The notes beneath the pieces are model-generated. The model ran no database searches. It was not told the origin of the DNA and worked only from the letters and a program-made list of their open reading frames with translations. Both the position numbers and the translations under genes were made by a program. Shown one piece after another: positions 13,045 through 27,090 of a DNA stretch of 64,000 bases (its first letter is position 1; each line of letters starts with the position of its first letter). The DNA lies in NCBI RefSeq assembly GCF_029227915.1, contig NC_079876.1, forward strand, positions 9,550,001 to 9,614,000. Direction: 5' to 3'. This stretch comes from Hydractinia symbiolongicarpus (lineage: Eukaryota; Cnidaria; Hydrozoa; Anthoathecata; Hydractiniidae).

Positions 13045-16004
13045 GTGGGACCAATCCTAGCCGTTAACGCGCGCAGAAGAAATGGCAACAGTTTCAAAAA
13101 ATACATTTCATTGACTTTCTAACGGTATCAATCCGCTTCAGTTACAACGGTTGCGTCACACACTCGTACCAAAATATATTTCGTGATATCTTTCCGGTAT
13201 TACTAGATTGTATCGATTTCAACAGTGAAACGATTGACCGTGGAACTTAATTGAACTGATTTTGGGCTGTGACCTTATAAAATGTGAAAGTGAGACAATT
13301 GAACTCCAAGAAATAACATTCTTCTTGATTTGACATGATTGCCGCAACTCAGCGATTACACGGGGCGCTGTGGTAGCGCTTCATTTAAAAATGAAGATAA
13401 AAAAGTTACTTTTTAACAGTAGCCGGTAGCGCACGCTGAAGAAATAGCGACAGTTTCAAATACTACATTTCACTGACTTTCTATCGATGTCAGTCCGTCT
13501 GAGTTACAACGGTTGGGTCAATTATTCGTACCAAAATGTATTTAGCGATATTTTTCTGTTATTACTAGGTTGCATCGCTTTTAACAGTGAAACGATTGAA
13601 TGTGGGACTTAATTGAACTAACTTTGGACTATTACCTGATAATTGTGATGAATGTGACAATTGGACTCCAAGAAATAACATTCATCTTAATTTGACATGA
13701 CTGTTGGAACTGAGCGATTACACTGGGCGCCGTGGTAGCGCTTCATTTAAAAATTTAGATAAATAAATCATTCTTTACCGTGGGACCAATCCTAGCCGTT
13801 ATTGCGCGCTGAAGAAATAGCGAAAGTTTCAAAAACTACATTTCATTGACTTCCTAACGTTGTCAATCCGTTTGAGTTACAACGGTTGGGTCACATATTC
13901 GTACCAACATGTATTTAGCGATATTTTTCTGGTATTACTAGATTGCATCCCTTTTACCAATAAAATGATTCACTGTGGGACTTAATTGAGCTAACTTTGA
14001 ACTGTGACCTGATAAATGTGATAAATGAGACAATTGGACTCCAAGAATTAACATTCATCTTTATTTGACATGATTGCCCGAACTCAGCGATTACACTGGG
14101 CGCTGTGGTAGCGCTTCATTTAAAAATTTAGATAAATAAGTCATTCTTTACCGTGGGACCAATCCTAGCCGTTATCGCGGACTGAGGAAATAGCGACAGT
14201 TTCAAAAACTGCACTACATTGACTTTCTAACGGTGTCAGTCCGTTTGAGTTACAATGGTTGGGTCACATATTCGTACCAACATGTATTTAGAGATATTTT
14301 TCTGATATTACTAGATTGCTTCGCTTTTAACAATGAAACAATTGACTGTGGGACTTAATTGGGCTAACTTTGGACTGTGACCTGATAAATGTGATAAATG
14401 AGAGAATTGGACTCAAAGAAATAACATTCTTTTTAATTTGACGTAATTGCTGGAACTCAGCGTTTACACTGGGCGCTGTGGTAGCACTTCATTCAAAAAG
14501 TTATATAAATAAGTCATTTTTGCTGTGGGACCAATCCTAGCCGTTAACGCGCGCAGAAGAAATGGCAACAGTTTCAAAAAATACATTTCATTGACTTTCT
14601 AACGGTATCAATCCGCTTCAGTTACAACGGTTGCGTCACACACTCGTACCAAAATATATTTCGTGATATCTTTCCGGTATTACTAGATTGTATCGATTTC
14701 AACAGTGAAACGATTGACCGTGGAACTTAATTGAACTGATTTTGGGCTGTGACCTTATAAAATGTGAAAGTGAGACAATTGAACTCCAAGAAATAACATT
14801 CTTCTTGATTTGACATGATTGCCGCAACTCAGCGATTACACGGGGCGCTGTGGTAGCGCTTCATTTAAAAATGAAGATAAAAAAGTTACTTTTTAACAGT
14901 AGCCGGTAGCGCACGCTGAAGAAATAGCGACAGTTTCAAATACTACATTTCACTGACTTTCTATCGATGTCAGTCCGTCTGAGTTACAACGGTTGGGTCA
15001 ATTATTCGTACCAAAATGTATTTAGCGATATTTTTCTGTTATTACTAGGTTGCATCGCTTTTAACAGTGAAACGATTGAATGTGGGACTTAATTGAACTA
15101 ACTTTGGACTATTACCTGATAATTGTGATGAATGTGACAATTGGACTCCAAGAAATAACATTCATCTTAATTTGACATGACTGTTGGAACTGAGCGATTA
15201 CACTGGGCGCCGTGGTAGCGCTTCATTTAAAAATTTAGATAAATAAATCATTCTTTACCGTGGGACCAATCCTAGCCGTTATTGCGCGCTGAAGAAATAG
15301 CGAAAGTTTCAAAAACTACATTTCATTGACTTCCTAACGTTGTCAATCCGTTTGAGTTACAACGGTTGGGTCACATATTCGTACCAACATGTATTTAGCG
15401 ATATTTTTCTGGTATTACTAGATTGCATCCCTTTTACCAATAAAATGATTCACTGTGGGACTTAATTGAGCTAACTTTGAACTGTGACCTGATAAATGTG
15501 ATAAATGAGACAATTGGACTCCAAGAATTAACATTCATCTTTATTTGACATGATTGCCCGAACTCAGCGATTACACTGGGCGCTGTGGTAGCGCTTCATT
15601 TAAAAATTTAGATAAATAAGTCATTCTTTACCGTGGGACCAATCCTAGCTGTTATCGCGGACTGAGGAAATAGCGACAGTTTCAAAAACTGCACTACATT
15701 GACTTTCTAACGGTGTCAGTCCGTTTGAGTTACAATGGTTGGGTCACATATTCGTACCAACATGTATTTAGAGATATTTTTCTGATATTACTAGATTGCT
15801 TCGCTTTTAACAATGAAACAATTGACTGTGGGACTTAATTGGGCTAACTTTGGACTGTGACCTGATAAATGTGATAAATGAGAGAATTGGACTCAAAGAA
15901 ATAACATTCTTTTTAATTTGACGTAATTGCTGGAACTCAGCGTTTACACTGGGCGCTGTGGTAGCACTTCATTTAAAAAGTTATATAAATAAGTCATTTT
16001 TGCT
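13045..16004 (+). repeat. Tandem duplication of a 1480 bp tetramer
   Basis: The segment 13045-14524 is repeated almost base for base at 14525-16004. Each copy holds four monomers. The second monomer of each lacks about 12 bp at its head: AACAGTAGCCGG at 13415 and 14895, where other units read GTTGGACCAATCCTAGCCGG. The shared small deletion makes the unit 1480 bp instead of about 1492. One of the few differences is CCTAGCCGTTATCGCGGAC near 14166 against CCTAGCTGTTATCGCGGAC near 15646. The near-identity of two long adjacent copies indicates a recent event. No reading frame of note. Confidence 0.9.
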
Positions 16005-19000
16005 GTGGGACCAATCCTAGCCGTTAACGCGCGCAGAAGGAATGGCGACGGTTTCAAAAAGTACATTTCATTGACTTTCTAACAGTATCAATCCGTTTGA
16101 GTTACAACGGTTGAGTCACATATTCTTACCAAAATGTATTTCGTGATATCTTTCCGGTATTACTAGGTTGTATCGCTTTCAACAGTGAAACGATTGACCG
16201 TGGAACTCAATTGAACTGATTTTAGGCTGTGACCTTATAAATGTGAAAGTGAGACAATTGAACTCCAAGAAATAACATTCATCTTAATTTGACAAGATTG
16301 CCGCAACTCAGCGATTACACCGGGCGCTGTGGTAGCGCTTCATTTAAAAATTTAGATGAATAAGTAATTTTTTACTGTGGGACCAATCCTAGCCGTTATC
16401 CCACGCAAAAGAAATAGAGACAGTTTCAAAAACTACATTTCCTTGACTTTCTAACATTGTCAATCCGTTTGTGTTACAACGGTTGAGTCACATATTCGTA
16501 CCAACATGTATTTCGTGATATCTTTTCGGTATTACTAGGTTCTATCGCTTTTAACAGTGAAACGATTGACTGTGGGACTTAATTGAACTGATTTTGGGCT
16601 GTAACCTTATAATTGAAAAAGTAAGACAATTGGACTCCAAGAAATAACATTCTTCTTAATTTGACATGATTGCCACAACTCAGCGATTACACTGGTCGCT
16701 GTGGTAGCGCTTCATTTGAAAATTAAGATAAATAAAGTCACTTTTAAGCCGTGGGACCAATCCTAGCCGTTATCCCACGCAAAAGAAATAGAGACAGTTT
16801 CAAAAACTACATTTCCTTGACTTTCTAACATTGTCAATCCGTTTGTGTTATAACGGTTGAGTCACATATTCGTACCAACATGTATTTCGTGATATCTTTC
16901 CGGTATTACTAGGTTCTATCGCTTTTAACAGTGAAACGATTGACTGTGGGACTTAATTGAACTGATTTTGGGCTGTAACCTTATAATTGAAAAAGTAAGA
17001 CAATTGGACTCCAAGAAATAACATTCTTCTTAATTTGACATGATTGCTGCAACTCAGCGATTACACTGGTCGCTGTGGTAGCGCTTCATTTGAAAATTAA
17101 GATAAATAAAGTCACTTTTTAGCCGTGGGACGAATCCTAGCCGTTATCCCACGCAAAAGAAATAGAGACAGTTTCAAAAACTACATTTCCTTGACTTTCT
17201 AACATTGTCAATCCGTTTGTGTTATAACGGTTGAGTCACATATTCGTACCAACATGTATTTCGTGATATCTTTCCGGTATTACTAGGTTCTATCGCTTTT
17301 AACAGTGAAACGATTGACTGTGGGACTTAATTGAACTGATTTTGGGCTGTAACCTTATAATTGAAAAAGTAAGACAATTGGACTCCAAGAAATAACATTC
17401 TTCTTAATTTGACATGATTGCTGCAACTCAGCGATTACACTGGTCGCTGTGGTAGCGCTTCATTTGAAAATTAAGATAAATAAAGTCACTTTTTAGCCGT
17501 GGGACGAATCCTAGCCGTTAGCGCACGCTGAAGAAATAGAGACAGTTTCAAATACTACTTTTCACGGACTTTCTATCGATGTCAGTCCGTTTGAGTTACA
17601 ACGGTTGGGTCACATATTCGTACCAACATGTATTTGGCGATATTTATCTGATATTACTAGGTTGCATCGCTTTTAACAGTAAAACGATTGAATGTGGGAC
17701 TTAAATGAACTGATTTTGGGCTGTAACCTTATAATTGAAAAAGTAAGACAATTGGACTCCAAGAAATAACATTCTTCTTAATTTGACATGATTGCCGCAA
17801 CTCAGCGATTACACTGGTCGCTGTGGTAGCGCTTCATTTGAAAATTAAGATAAATAAAGTCACTTTTAAGCCGTGGGACGCATCCTAGCCGTTAGCGCGC
17901 GCTGAAGAAATAGAGACAGTTTCAAATACTACTTTTCACGGACTTTCTATCGATGTCAGTCCGTTTGAGTTACAACGGTTGGGTCACATATTCGTACCAA
18001 CATGTATTTGGCGATATTTATCTGATATTACTAGGTTGCATCGCTTTTAACAGTAAAACGATTGAATGTGGGACTTATTTGAACTAACTTTGGGCTGTGA
18101 CCTTATAAATGTGAAAGTGAGACAATTGAACTCCAAGAAATAACATTCATCTTAATTTGACAAGATTGCCGCAACTCAGCGATTACACCGGGCTCTGTGG
18201 TAGCGCTTCATTTAAAAATTTAGATGAATAAGTAATTTTTTACTGTGGGACCAATCCTAGCCGTTATCCCACGCAAAAGAAATAGAGACAGTTTCAAAAA
18301 CTACATTTCCTTGACTTTCTAACATTGTCAATCCGTTTGTGTTATAACGGTTGAGTCACATATTCGTACCAACATGTATTTCGTGATATCTTTCCGGTAT
18401 TACTAGGTTCTATCGCTTTTAACAGTGAAACGATTGACTGTGGGACTTAATTGAACTGATTTTGGGCTGTAACCTTATAATTGAAAAAGTAAGACAATTG
18501 GACTCCAAGAAATAACATTCTTCTTAATTTGACATGATTGCTGCAACTCAGCGATTACACTGGTCGCTGTGGTAGCGCTTCATTTGAAAATTAAGATAAA
18601 TAAAGTCACTTTTTAGCCGTGGGACGAATCCTAGCCGTTAGCGCACGCTGAAGAAATAGAGACAGTTTCAAAAACTACATTTCATTGACTTTCTAACATT
18701 GTCAATCCGTTTGTGTTACAACGGTTGAGTTACATATTCGTACCAACATGTATTTCGTGATATCTTTTCGGTATTACTAGGTTCTATCGCTTTTAACAGT
18801 GAAACGATTGACTGTGGGACTTAAATGAACTGATTTTGGGCTGTAACCTTATAATTGAAAAAGTAAGACAATTGGACTCCAAGAAATAACATTCTTCTTA
18901 ATTTGACATGATTGCCGCAACTCAGCGATTACACTGGTCGCTGTGGTAGCGCTTCATTTGAAAATTAAGATAAATAAAGTCACTTTTAAGCCGTGGGACG

Positions 19001-19737
19001 CATCCTAGCCGTTAGCGCGCGCTGAAGAAATAGAGACAGTTTCAAATACTACTTTTCACGGACTTTCTATCGATGTCAGTCCGTTTGAGTTACAACGGTT
19101 GGGTCACATATTCGTACCAACATGTATTTGGCGATATTTATCTGATATTACTAGGTTGCATCGCTTTTAACAGTAAAACGATTGAATGTGGGACTTAATT
19201 GAACTAACTTTGGGCTGTGACCTGCTAAATGTGATAAATGAGACAATTGGACTCCAAGAAATAACATTCATCTTAATTTGACATGATTGCCGGAACTCAG
19301 CGATTACACTGGGCGCTGTGGTAGCGCTTCATTTAAAAATTTAGACAAATAAGTCATTCTTCACCGTGGGACCAATCCTGGCCGTTATCGCGCGCTGAAG
19401 AAATAGCAACAGTTTCAAAAACTGCATTACATTGACTTTCTAACGGTGTCAGTCCGTTTGAGTTACAATGGTTGGGTCACATATTCGTACCAACATTTAT
19501 TTAGCGATATTTTTCTGATATTACTAAATTGCTTCGTTTTAACAATGTAACGATTGACTGTGGGACTTAATTGAACTAACTTTGGACTGCGACCGGATAA
19601 ATGTGATAAATAAGACAATTGGACTCCAAGAAATAACATTCTTCTTAATTTGACATGTTCGCCTAAACTCAGCGATTACACTGGGCGCTGTGGTAGCGCT
19701 TCTTTTAAGAATTTAGATAAATAAGTCATTCTTTACT
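16005..19737 (+). repeat. Satellite array, segment III (374 bp subfamily)
   Basis: About ten monomers of a distinct subfamily, recognised by TTATAATTGAAAAAGTAAG in place of the usual GATAAATGTGATAAATGAG, by TTTCGTGATATCTTTCCGG in place of TTTAGCGATATTTTTCTG, and by ATAAATAAAGTCACTTTT at the end. Starts at 16377, 16751, 17125 and 17499 give exactly 374 bp spacing, and the first three units are nearly identical; the same type returns at 18245. A shared variant start (GTGGGACGCATCC) at 17873 and 18993 shows a 1120 bp three-monomer period at the right side. No gene seen. Confidence 0.9.
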
Positions 19738-22700
19738 GTGGGACCAATCCTAGCCGTTATCGCGCGCTGAAGAAATAGTGACAGTTTCAAAAAGTACATT
19801 TCATTGACTTTCTAACAGTATTAATCCGTTTGAGTTACAACGGTTGAGTCACATATTCTTACTAATATGTATTTCGTGATATCTTTCCGGTATTACTAGG
19901 TTGTATAGTTTCAACAGTGAAACGATTGACCGTGGGACTTAATTGAACTGATTTTGGGCTGTGACCTTATAAATATGAAAGTGAGAGAATTGTACTCCAA
20001 GAAAAACATACTTCTTAATTTGACATGATTGCCGCAACTCAGCGATTACACCGGGCGCTGTGGTAGCGCTTCATTTAAAAACTAAGATGAAAAAGTTACT
20101 TTTTAACTGTTGGACCAATCCTAGCCGTTAGCGCGCGCTGAAGAAATAGAGACAGTTTCAAACACTACATTTCACTGACTTTCTATCGATGTCAGTCCGT
20201 TTGAGTTACAACGGTTGGGTCACATATTCGTACCAACATGTATTTAGCGATATTTATCTGTTATTACTATGTTGCATCGCTTTTAACAGTGAAACGATTG
20301 AATGTGGGACTTAATTAAACTAACTTTGGACTGTTACCTGATAATGTAATAAATGAGACAATTGGACTCCAAGAAATAATATTTATCTTAATTTGGCATG
20401 ATGGCCGGAACTGAGCGATTACACTGGGCGCTGTGGTAGCGCTTCATTTAAAAATTTAGATAAATAAATCATTCTTTACCGTGGGACCAATCCTAGCCGT
20501 TATCGCGCGCTGAAGAAATAGCGAAAGTTTCAAAAACTACATTTCATTGACTTTCTAACGATGTCAATCCGTTTGAGTTACAACGGTTGGGTCCCATATT
20601 CGTACCAACATGTATTTAGCGATATTTTTCTTGTATTACTAGATTGCATCCCTTTTACCATTGAAACGATTGCCTGTGGGACTTAATTGAACTAACTTTG
20701 GACTGTGACGTGATAAATGTGATAAATGAGACAATTGGACTCCAAGAAATAACATTCTTCTTAATTTGACGTGATTGCCGGAACTCAGCGATTACACTGG
20801 GCGCTGTGGTAGCGCTTCATTTAAAAATTTAGATAAATAAGTCATTTTTATGGTGGGACCAATCCTAGCCGTTATGGCGCGCTGAAGAAATAGCGACAGT
20901 TTCAAAAAGTACATTTCATTGATTTTCTAACGGTGTCAGTCCGTTTGAGCTAAAACGATTGGGTCACATATTCGTACCAACATGTATTTAGCGATATTTT
21001 TATGATATTACTAGGTTGCATCGCTTTTAACAATGAAGCGATTGACTGTGCGACTTAATTGAACTAACTTTGGATTGTGACCTGATAAATGTGATAAATG
21101 AGACAATTGGACTCCAAGAAATAACGTTCGTCTTAATTTGACGTGATTGCCGGAACTCAGCGATTACACTGGGCGCTGTGGTAGCGCATCATTTAAAAAT
21201 TTATATAAATAAGTCATTTTTACTGTGGGACCAATCCTAGCCGTCATGGCGCGCTGAAGAAATAGCGACAGTTTCAAAAAGTACATTTCATTGACTTTCT
21301 AACTGTGTGAGTCCGTTTGAGTTAAAACGATTGGGTCACATATTCGTACCAACATGTATTTAGCGATATTTTTCTGATATTACTAGGTTGCATCGCTTTT
21401 AACAATGAAGCGATTGACTGTGCGACTTAATTGAACTAACTTTGGACTGTGACCTGATAAATGTGATAAAGGAGACAATTGGACTCCAAGAAATAACGTT
21501 CTTCCTAATTTGACGTGATTGCCGGAACTCAGCGATTACACTGGGGGCTGTGGTAGCGCTTTATTTAAAAATTTAGATAAATAAATCATTCTTTACCGTG
21601 GGACCAATCCTAGCCGTTATCGCGCGCTGAAGAAATAGCGAAAGTTTCAAAAACTACATTTCATTGACTTTCTAACGATGTCAATCCGTTTGAGTTACAA
21701 CGGTTGGGTCCCATATTCGTACCAACATGTATTTAGCGATATTTTTCTGGTATTACTAGATTGCATCCCTTTTACCATTGAAACGATTGACTGAGGGACT
21801 TAATTGAACTAACTTTGGACTGTGACGTGATAAATGTGATAAATGAGACAATTGGACTCCAAGAAATAACGTTCTTCCTAATTTGACGTGATTGCCGGAA
21901 CTCAGCGATTACACTGGGCGCTGTGGTAGCGCTTCATTTAAAAATTTAGATAAATAAATCATTCTTTACCGTGGGACCAATCCTAGCCGTTATCGCGCGC
22001 TGAAGAAATAGCAAAAGTTTCAAAAACTACATTTCATTGATTTTCTAACGGTGTCAGTCCGTTTGAGCTAAAACGATTGGGTCACATATTCGTACCAACA
22101 TGTATTTAGCGATATTTTTATGATATTACTAGGTTGCATCACTTTTAACAATGAAGCGATTGACTGTGCGACTTAATTGAACTAACTTTGGATTGTGACC
22201 TGATAAATGTGATAAATGAGACAATTGGACTCCAAGAAATAACGTTCGTCTTAATTTGACGTGATTGCCGGAACTCAGCGATTACACTGGGCGCTGTGGT
22301 AGCGCTTCTTTTAAGAATTTAGATAAATAAGTCATTCTTTACTGTGGGACCAATCCTAGCCGTTATCGCGCGCTGAAGAAATAGTGACAGTTTCAAAAAG
22401 TACATTTCATTGACTTTCTAACAGTATTAATCCGTTTGAGTTACAACGGTTGAGTCACATATTCTTACTAATATGTATTTCGTGATATCTTTCCGGTATT
22501 ACTAGGTTGTATAGTTTCAACAGTGAAACGATTGACCGTGGGACTTAATTGAACTGATTTTGGGCTGTGACCTTATAAATATGAAAGTGAGAGAATTGTA
22601 CTCCAAGAAAAACATACTTCTTAATTTGACATGATTGCCGCAACTCAGCGATTACACCGGGCGCTGTGGTAGCGCTTCATTTAAAAACTAAGATAAAAAA

Positions 22701-24201
22701 GTTACTTTTTAACTGTAGGACCAATCCTAGCCGTTAGCGCGCGCTGAAGAAATAGAGACAGTTTCAAACACTACATTTCACTGACTTTCTATCGATGTCA
22801 GTCCGTTTGAGTTACAACGGTTGGGTCACATATTCGTACCAACATGTATTTAGCGATATTTATCTGTTATTACTAGGTTGCATCGCTTTTAACAGTGAAA
22901 CGATTGAATGTGGGACTTAATTAAACTAACTTTGGACTGTTACCTGATAATGTAATAAATGAGACAATTGGACTCCAAGAAATAATATTTATCTTAATTT
23001 GGCATGATGGCCGGAACTGAGCAATTACACTGGGCGCTGTGGTAGCGCTTCATTTAAAAATTTAGATAAATAAATCATTCTTTACCGTGGGACCAATCCT
23101 AGCCGTTATCGCGCGCTGAAGAAATAGCGAAAGTTTCAAATACTACATTTCATTGACTTTCTAACGATGTCAATCCGTTTGAGTTACAACGGTTGGGTCC
23201 CATATTCGTACCAACATGTATTTAGCCATATTTTTCTGGTATTACTAGATTGCATCCCTTTTACCATTGAAACGATTGCCTGTGGGATTTAATTGAACTA
23301 ACTTTGGACTGTGACGTGATAAATGTGATTAATGAGACAATTGGACTCCAAGAAATAACATTCTTCTTAATTTGACGTGATTGCCGGAACTCAGCGATTA
23401 TACTGGGCGCTGTGGTAGCGCTTCATTTAAAAATTTAGATAAATAAGTCATTTTTACTGTGGGACCAATCGTAGCCGTTATGGCGCGCTGAAGAAATAGC
23501 GACAGTTTCAAAAAGTACATTTCATTGATTTTCTAACGGTGTCAGTCCGTTTGAGCTAAAACGATTGGGTCACATATTCGTACCAACATGTATTTAGCGA
23601 TATTTTTATGATATTACTAGGTTGCATCGCTTTTAACAATGAAGCGATTGACTGTGCGACTTAATTGAACTAACTTTGGATTGTGACCTGATAAATGTGA
23701 TAAATGAGACAATCGGACTCCAAGAAATAACGTTCGTCTTAATTTGACGTGATTGCCGGAACTCAGCGATTACACTGGGCGCTGTGGTAGCGCTTCATTT
23801 AAAAATTTATATAAATAAGTCATTTTTACTGTGGGACCAATCCTAGCCGTCATGGCGCACTGAAGAAATAGCGACAGTTTCAAAAAGTACATTTCATTGA
23901 CTTTCTAACGGTGTGAGTCCGTTTGAGTTAAAACGATTGGGTCACATATTCGTACCAACATGTATTTAGCGATATTTTTCTGATATTACTAGGTTGCATC
24001 GCTTTTAACAATGAAACGATTGACTGTGGGACTTCATTGAACTAACTTTGGACTGTTACCTGATAATGTAATAAATGAGACAATTGGACTCCAAGAAATA
24101 ATATTTATCTTAATTTGGCATGATGGCCGGAACTGAGCAATTACACTGGGCGCTGTGGTAGCGCTTCATTTAAAAATTTAGATAAATAAGTCATTTTTAC
24201 T
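19738..24201 (+). repeat. Satellite array, segment IV (2606 bp higher-order repeat)
   Basis: Monomers starting at 19738 and 21225 have counterparts at 22344 and 23831, an offset of 2606 bp or seven monomers. Shared variants are GCTTCTTTTAAGAATTTAG just before the start, TAACAGTATTAATCCG, GGTTGTATAGTTTCAACAG, GGCATGATGGCCGG and CCGTCATGGCGC. After 23831 the second copy does not continue like the first. Near 24050 it switches to the TTACCTGATAATGTAATAAATG type found at 20340 and 22940, so the phase was shifted by exchange. No gene seen. Confidence 0.87.
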
Positions 24202-24473
24202 GTGGGACCAATCCTAGCCGTTATCGCTCACTGAAGAAATAGCGACAGTTTGAAAAAATACATTTCATTGACTTTCTAACGGTATCAATCCGCTTCAGTT
24301 ACAACGGTTGCGTCACATGTTCGTACCAACATGTATTTAGCGATATTTATATGATACTACCAGGTTGCATTGCTTTTAACAATGAAGCGATTGACTGTTG
24401 AACTTAATTGAACTAACTTTGGACTGTGGTAGCACTTCATTTAAAAATTTAGATAAATAAGTCATTTTTTACT
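24202..24473 (+). repeat. Internally deleted monomer (272 bp)
   Basis: The unit runs from GTGGGACC at 24202 to the next start at 24474. It reads ACTTTGGACTGTGGTAGCACTTC around 24416-24438, so the segment normally lying between GGACTGTG(ACCTG) and GGGCGCTGTGGTAGC is missing, about 101 bp. The word CTGTG occurs at both ends of the missing piece, which fits a deletion between short direct repeats. Confidence 0.88.
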
Positions 24474-27061
24474 GTGGGACCAATCCTAGCCGTTATCACG
24501 CGCTGAAGAATTAGCGGCAGTTTCAAAAAGTACATTTCATTGACTTTCTAACGGTGTCAGTCCGTTTGAGTTAAAACGACTGGGTCACATACTCGTACCA
24601 ACATGTATTTAGCGATATTTTTCTGATATTACTAGGTTGCATCGCTTTTAACAATGAAACGATTGAATGTGCGACTTAATTGAACTAACTTTGGACTGTG
24701 ACCAGATAAATGTGATAAATGAGACAATTGGACTCCAAGAAATAACATTCTTCTTAATTTGACGTGATTTTCGGGACTCAGCGATTACACTGGGCGCTGT
24801 GGTAGCGCTTTTTTTGAAAATTTAGATAAATAAGTCAATCTTTCCTGTTGGACCAATCCTAGCCGTTATCGCGCGCTGAAGAAATAGCGACAGTTTCAAA
24901 AACTGCATTTCATTGACTTTCTAACGGTATCAATCCGCTTCAGTTACAACGGTTGAGTCACATATTCGTACCAACATGTATTTAGCGATATTTTTCTGAT
25001 ATTACCAGGTTGCATCGCTTTTAACAATGAAGCGATTGACTGTGAGACTTATTCGAACTAACTTTGAACTGTGACCTGATAAATGAGACAATTGGACTCA
25101 AAGAAATAACATTCTTCTTAATTTGACGTAATTGCCGGAACTCAGCGATTACACTAAGCCCTGTGGTTGCGCTTCATTTAAAAATTTAGATAAATAAGTC
25201 AATTTTTACTGTGGGACCAATCCTAGCCGTTATCGCGCGCTGAAGAAATAGCGACAGTTTCAAAAACTACATTTCATTGACTTTCTAACGGAGTCACTTC
25301 GTTTGAGTTATAACGGTTGGGTCACATATTCGTACCAACATGTATTTAGCGATACTTTTCTGATATTACTAGGTTGCATCGCTTTTAACAATGAAACGAT
25401 TGACTGTAGGACTTAATTGAACTAACTTTGGACTGTGACCTGATAAATGTGATAAATGAGACAATTGGACTTCAAGAAATAACATTCTTCGTAATTTGAC
25501 GTGATTAACGGTACTCAGCGATTACACTGAGCGCTGTGGTAGCACCTCCTTTAAAAATTTAGATTAATAAGTCATTTATTAATGTAGGACCAGTCCTAGC
25601 CGTTATCACGCGCTGAAGAATTAGTGACAGTTTCAAAAAGTACATTTCATTGACTTTCTAACGGTGTCAGTCCGTTTGAGTTAAAACGATTGGGTCACAT
25701 ATTCGTACCAACATGTATTTAGCAATATTTTCTGATATCACTAGGTTGCATCGCCTTTAACAATGAAACGGTTGTCTGTGGGACTTAATTGAACTAACTT
25801 TGGACTGTGACCTGATAAATGTGATAAATGAGACAATTGGACTCCAAGAAATAACATAGTTCTTAATTTGTAGTGATTGCCGGAACTCAGCGATTACACT
25901 GGGTGATGTGGTAGCGCTTCATTTAAAAATTTAGATAAATATGTCATTTTTACTGTGGGACCAATTGTAGCCGTTATCGCGCGCTGAAGAAATAGCGATA
26001 GTTTCAAAAACTACACTTCATTGATTTTCTAACGGTATCAATCCGCTTCAGTTACAACGGTTGCGTCACATATTCGTAACAACATGTATTTAGCGATATT
26101 TTTCTGACTTTACTAGGTTGTATCGCTTTTAAGAATGAAACTATTGACTGTGGGACTTAATTGAACTAACTTTGGAATGTGACCTGATAAATGTGATAAA
26201 GGAGACAATTGGACTCCAAGAAATAACATTCTTTTTAATTTGACACGATTGCCGGAACTCAGCTATTACACTGGGCGTTGTAGTAGCGCTTCATTTAAAA
26301 ATTTAGATAAATAAGTCAATTTTTACTGGGGGACCAATCCTAGCCGTTATCGCGCGCTGAAGAAATAGCGACAGTTTCAAAAACTAAATTTCATTGACTT
26401 TCTAACGGAGTCACTCCGTTTGAGTTATAACGGTTGGGTCACATATTCGTACCAACATGTATTTAGCGATATTTTTCTGATATTACTAGGTTGCATCGCT
26501 TTTAACAATGAAACGATTGACTGTGGGACTTAATTGAACTAACTTTGGACTGTGACCTGATAAATGTGATAAAGGAGACAATTGGACTTCAAGAAATAAC
26601 GTTCTTCTTAATTTGACGTGATTACCGGTACTCAGCGATTACAATGAGCGCTGTGGTAGCACCTCCTTTAAAAATTTAGATTAATAAGTCATTTATTACT
26701 GTAGGACCAGTCCTAGCCGTTATCACGCGCTGAAGAATTAGTGACAGTTTCAAAAAGTACATTTCATTGACTTTCTAACGGTGTCAGTCCGTTTGAGTTA
26801 AAACGATTGGGTCACATATTCGTACCAACATGTATTTAGCAATATTTTCTGATATCACTAGGTTTCATCGCTTTTAACAGTGAAACGATTAACTGTGGCA
26901 CATAATTGAACTGATTTTGGACTGTGACCTTATAAATGTTATAAGTGAGACAATTGGACCCCAAGAAATAACATTCTTCTTAAATTGAGATGATCGCCAG
27001 ACCTCAGCGATTACACTGGGCGCTGTGGTAGCGCTTCATTTAAAAATTTAGATAAATAAGT

Positions 27062-27090
27062 CATTTTTACTTTACTTTGCGACAGTTTCA
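27062..27090 (+). repeat. Monomer-head deletion junction
   Basis: The sequence reads CATTTTTACTTTACTTTGCG followed directly by ACAGTTTCAAAAACTAC. The usual head (GTGGGACCAATCC through GAAGAAATA) is missing and replaced by a short TACTTTACTTT join. The same join occurs at about 28140-28160, so the two units descend from one deletion event. Confidence 0.85.
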
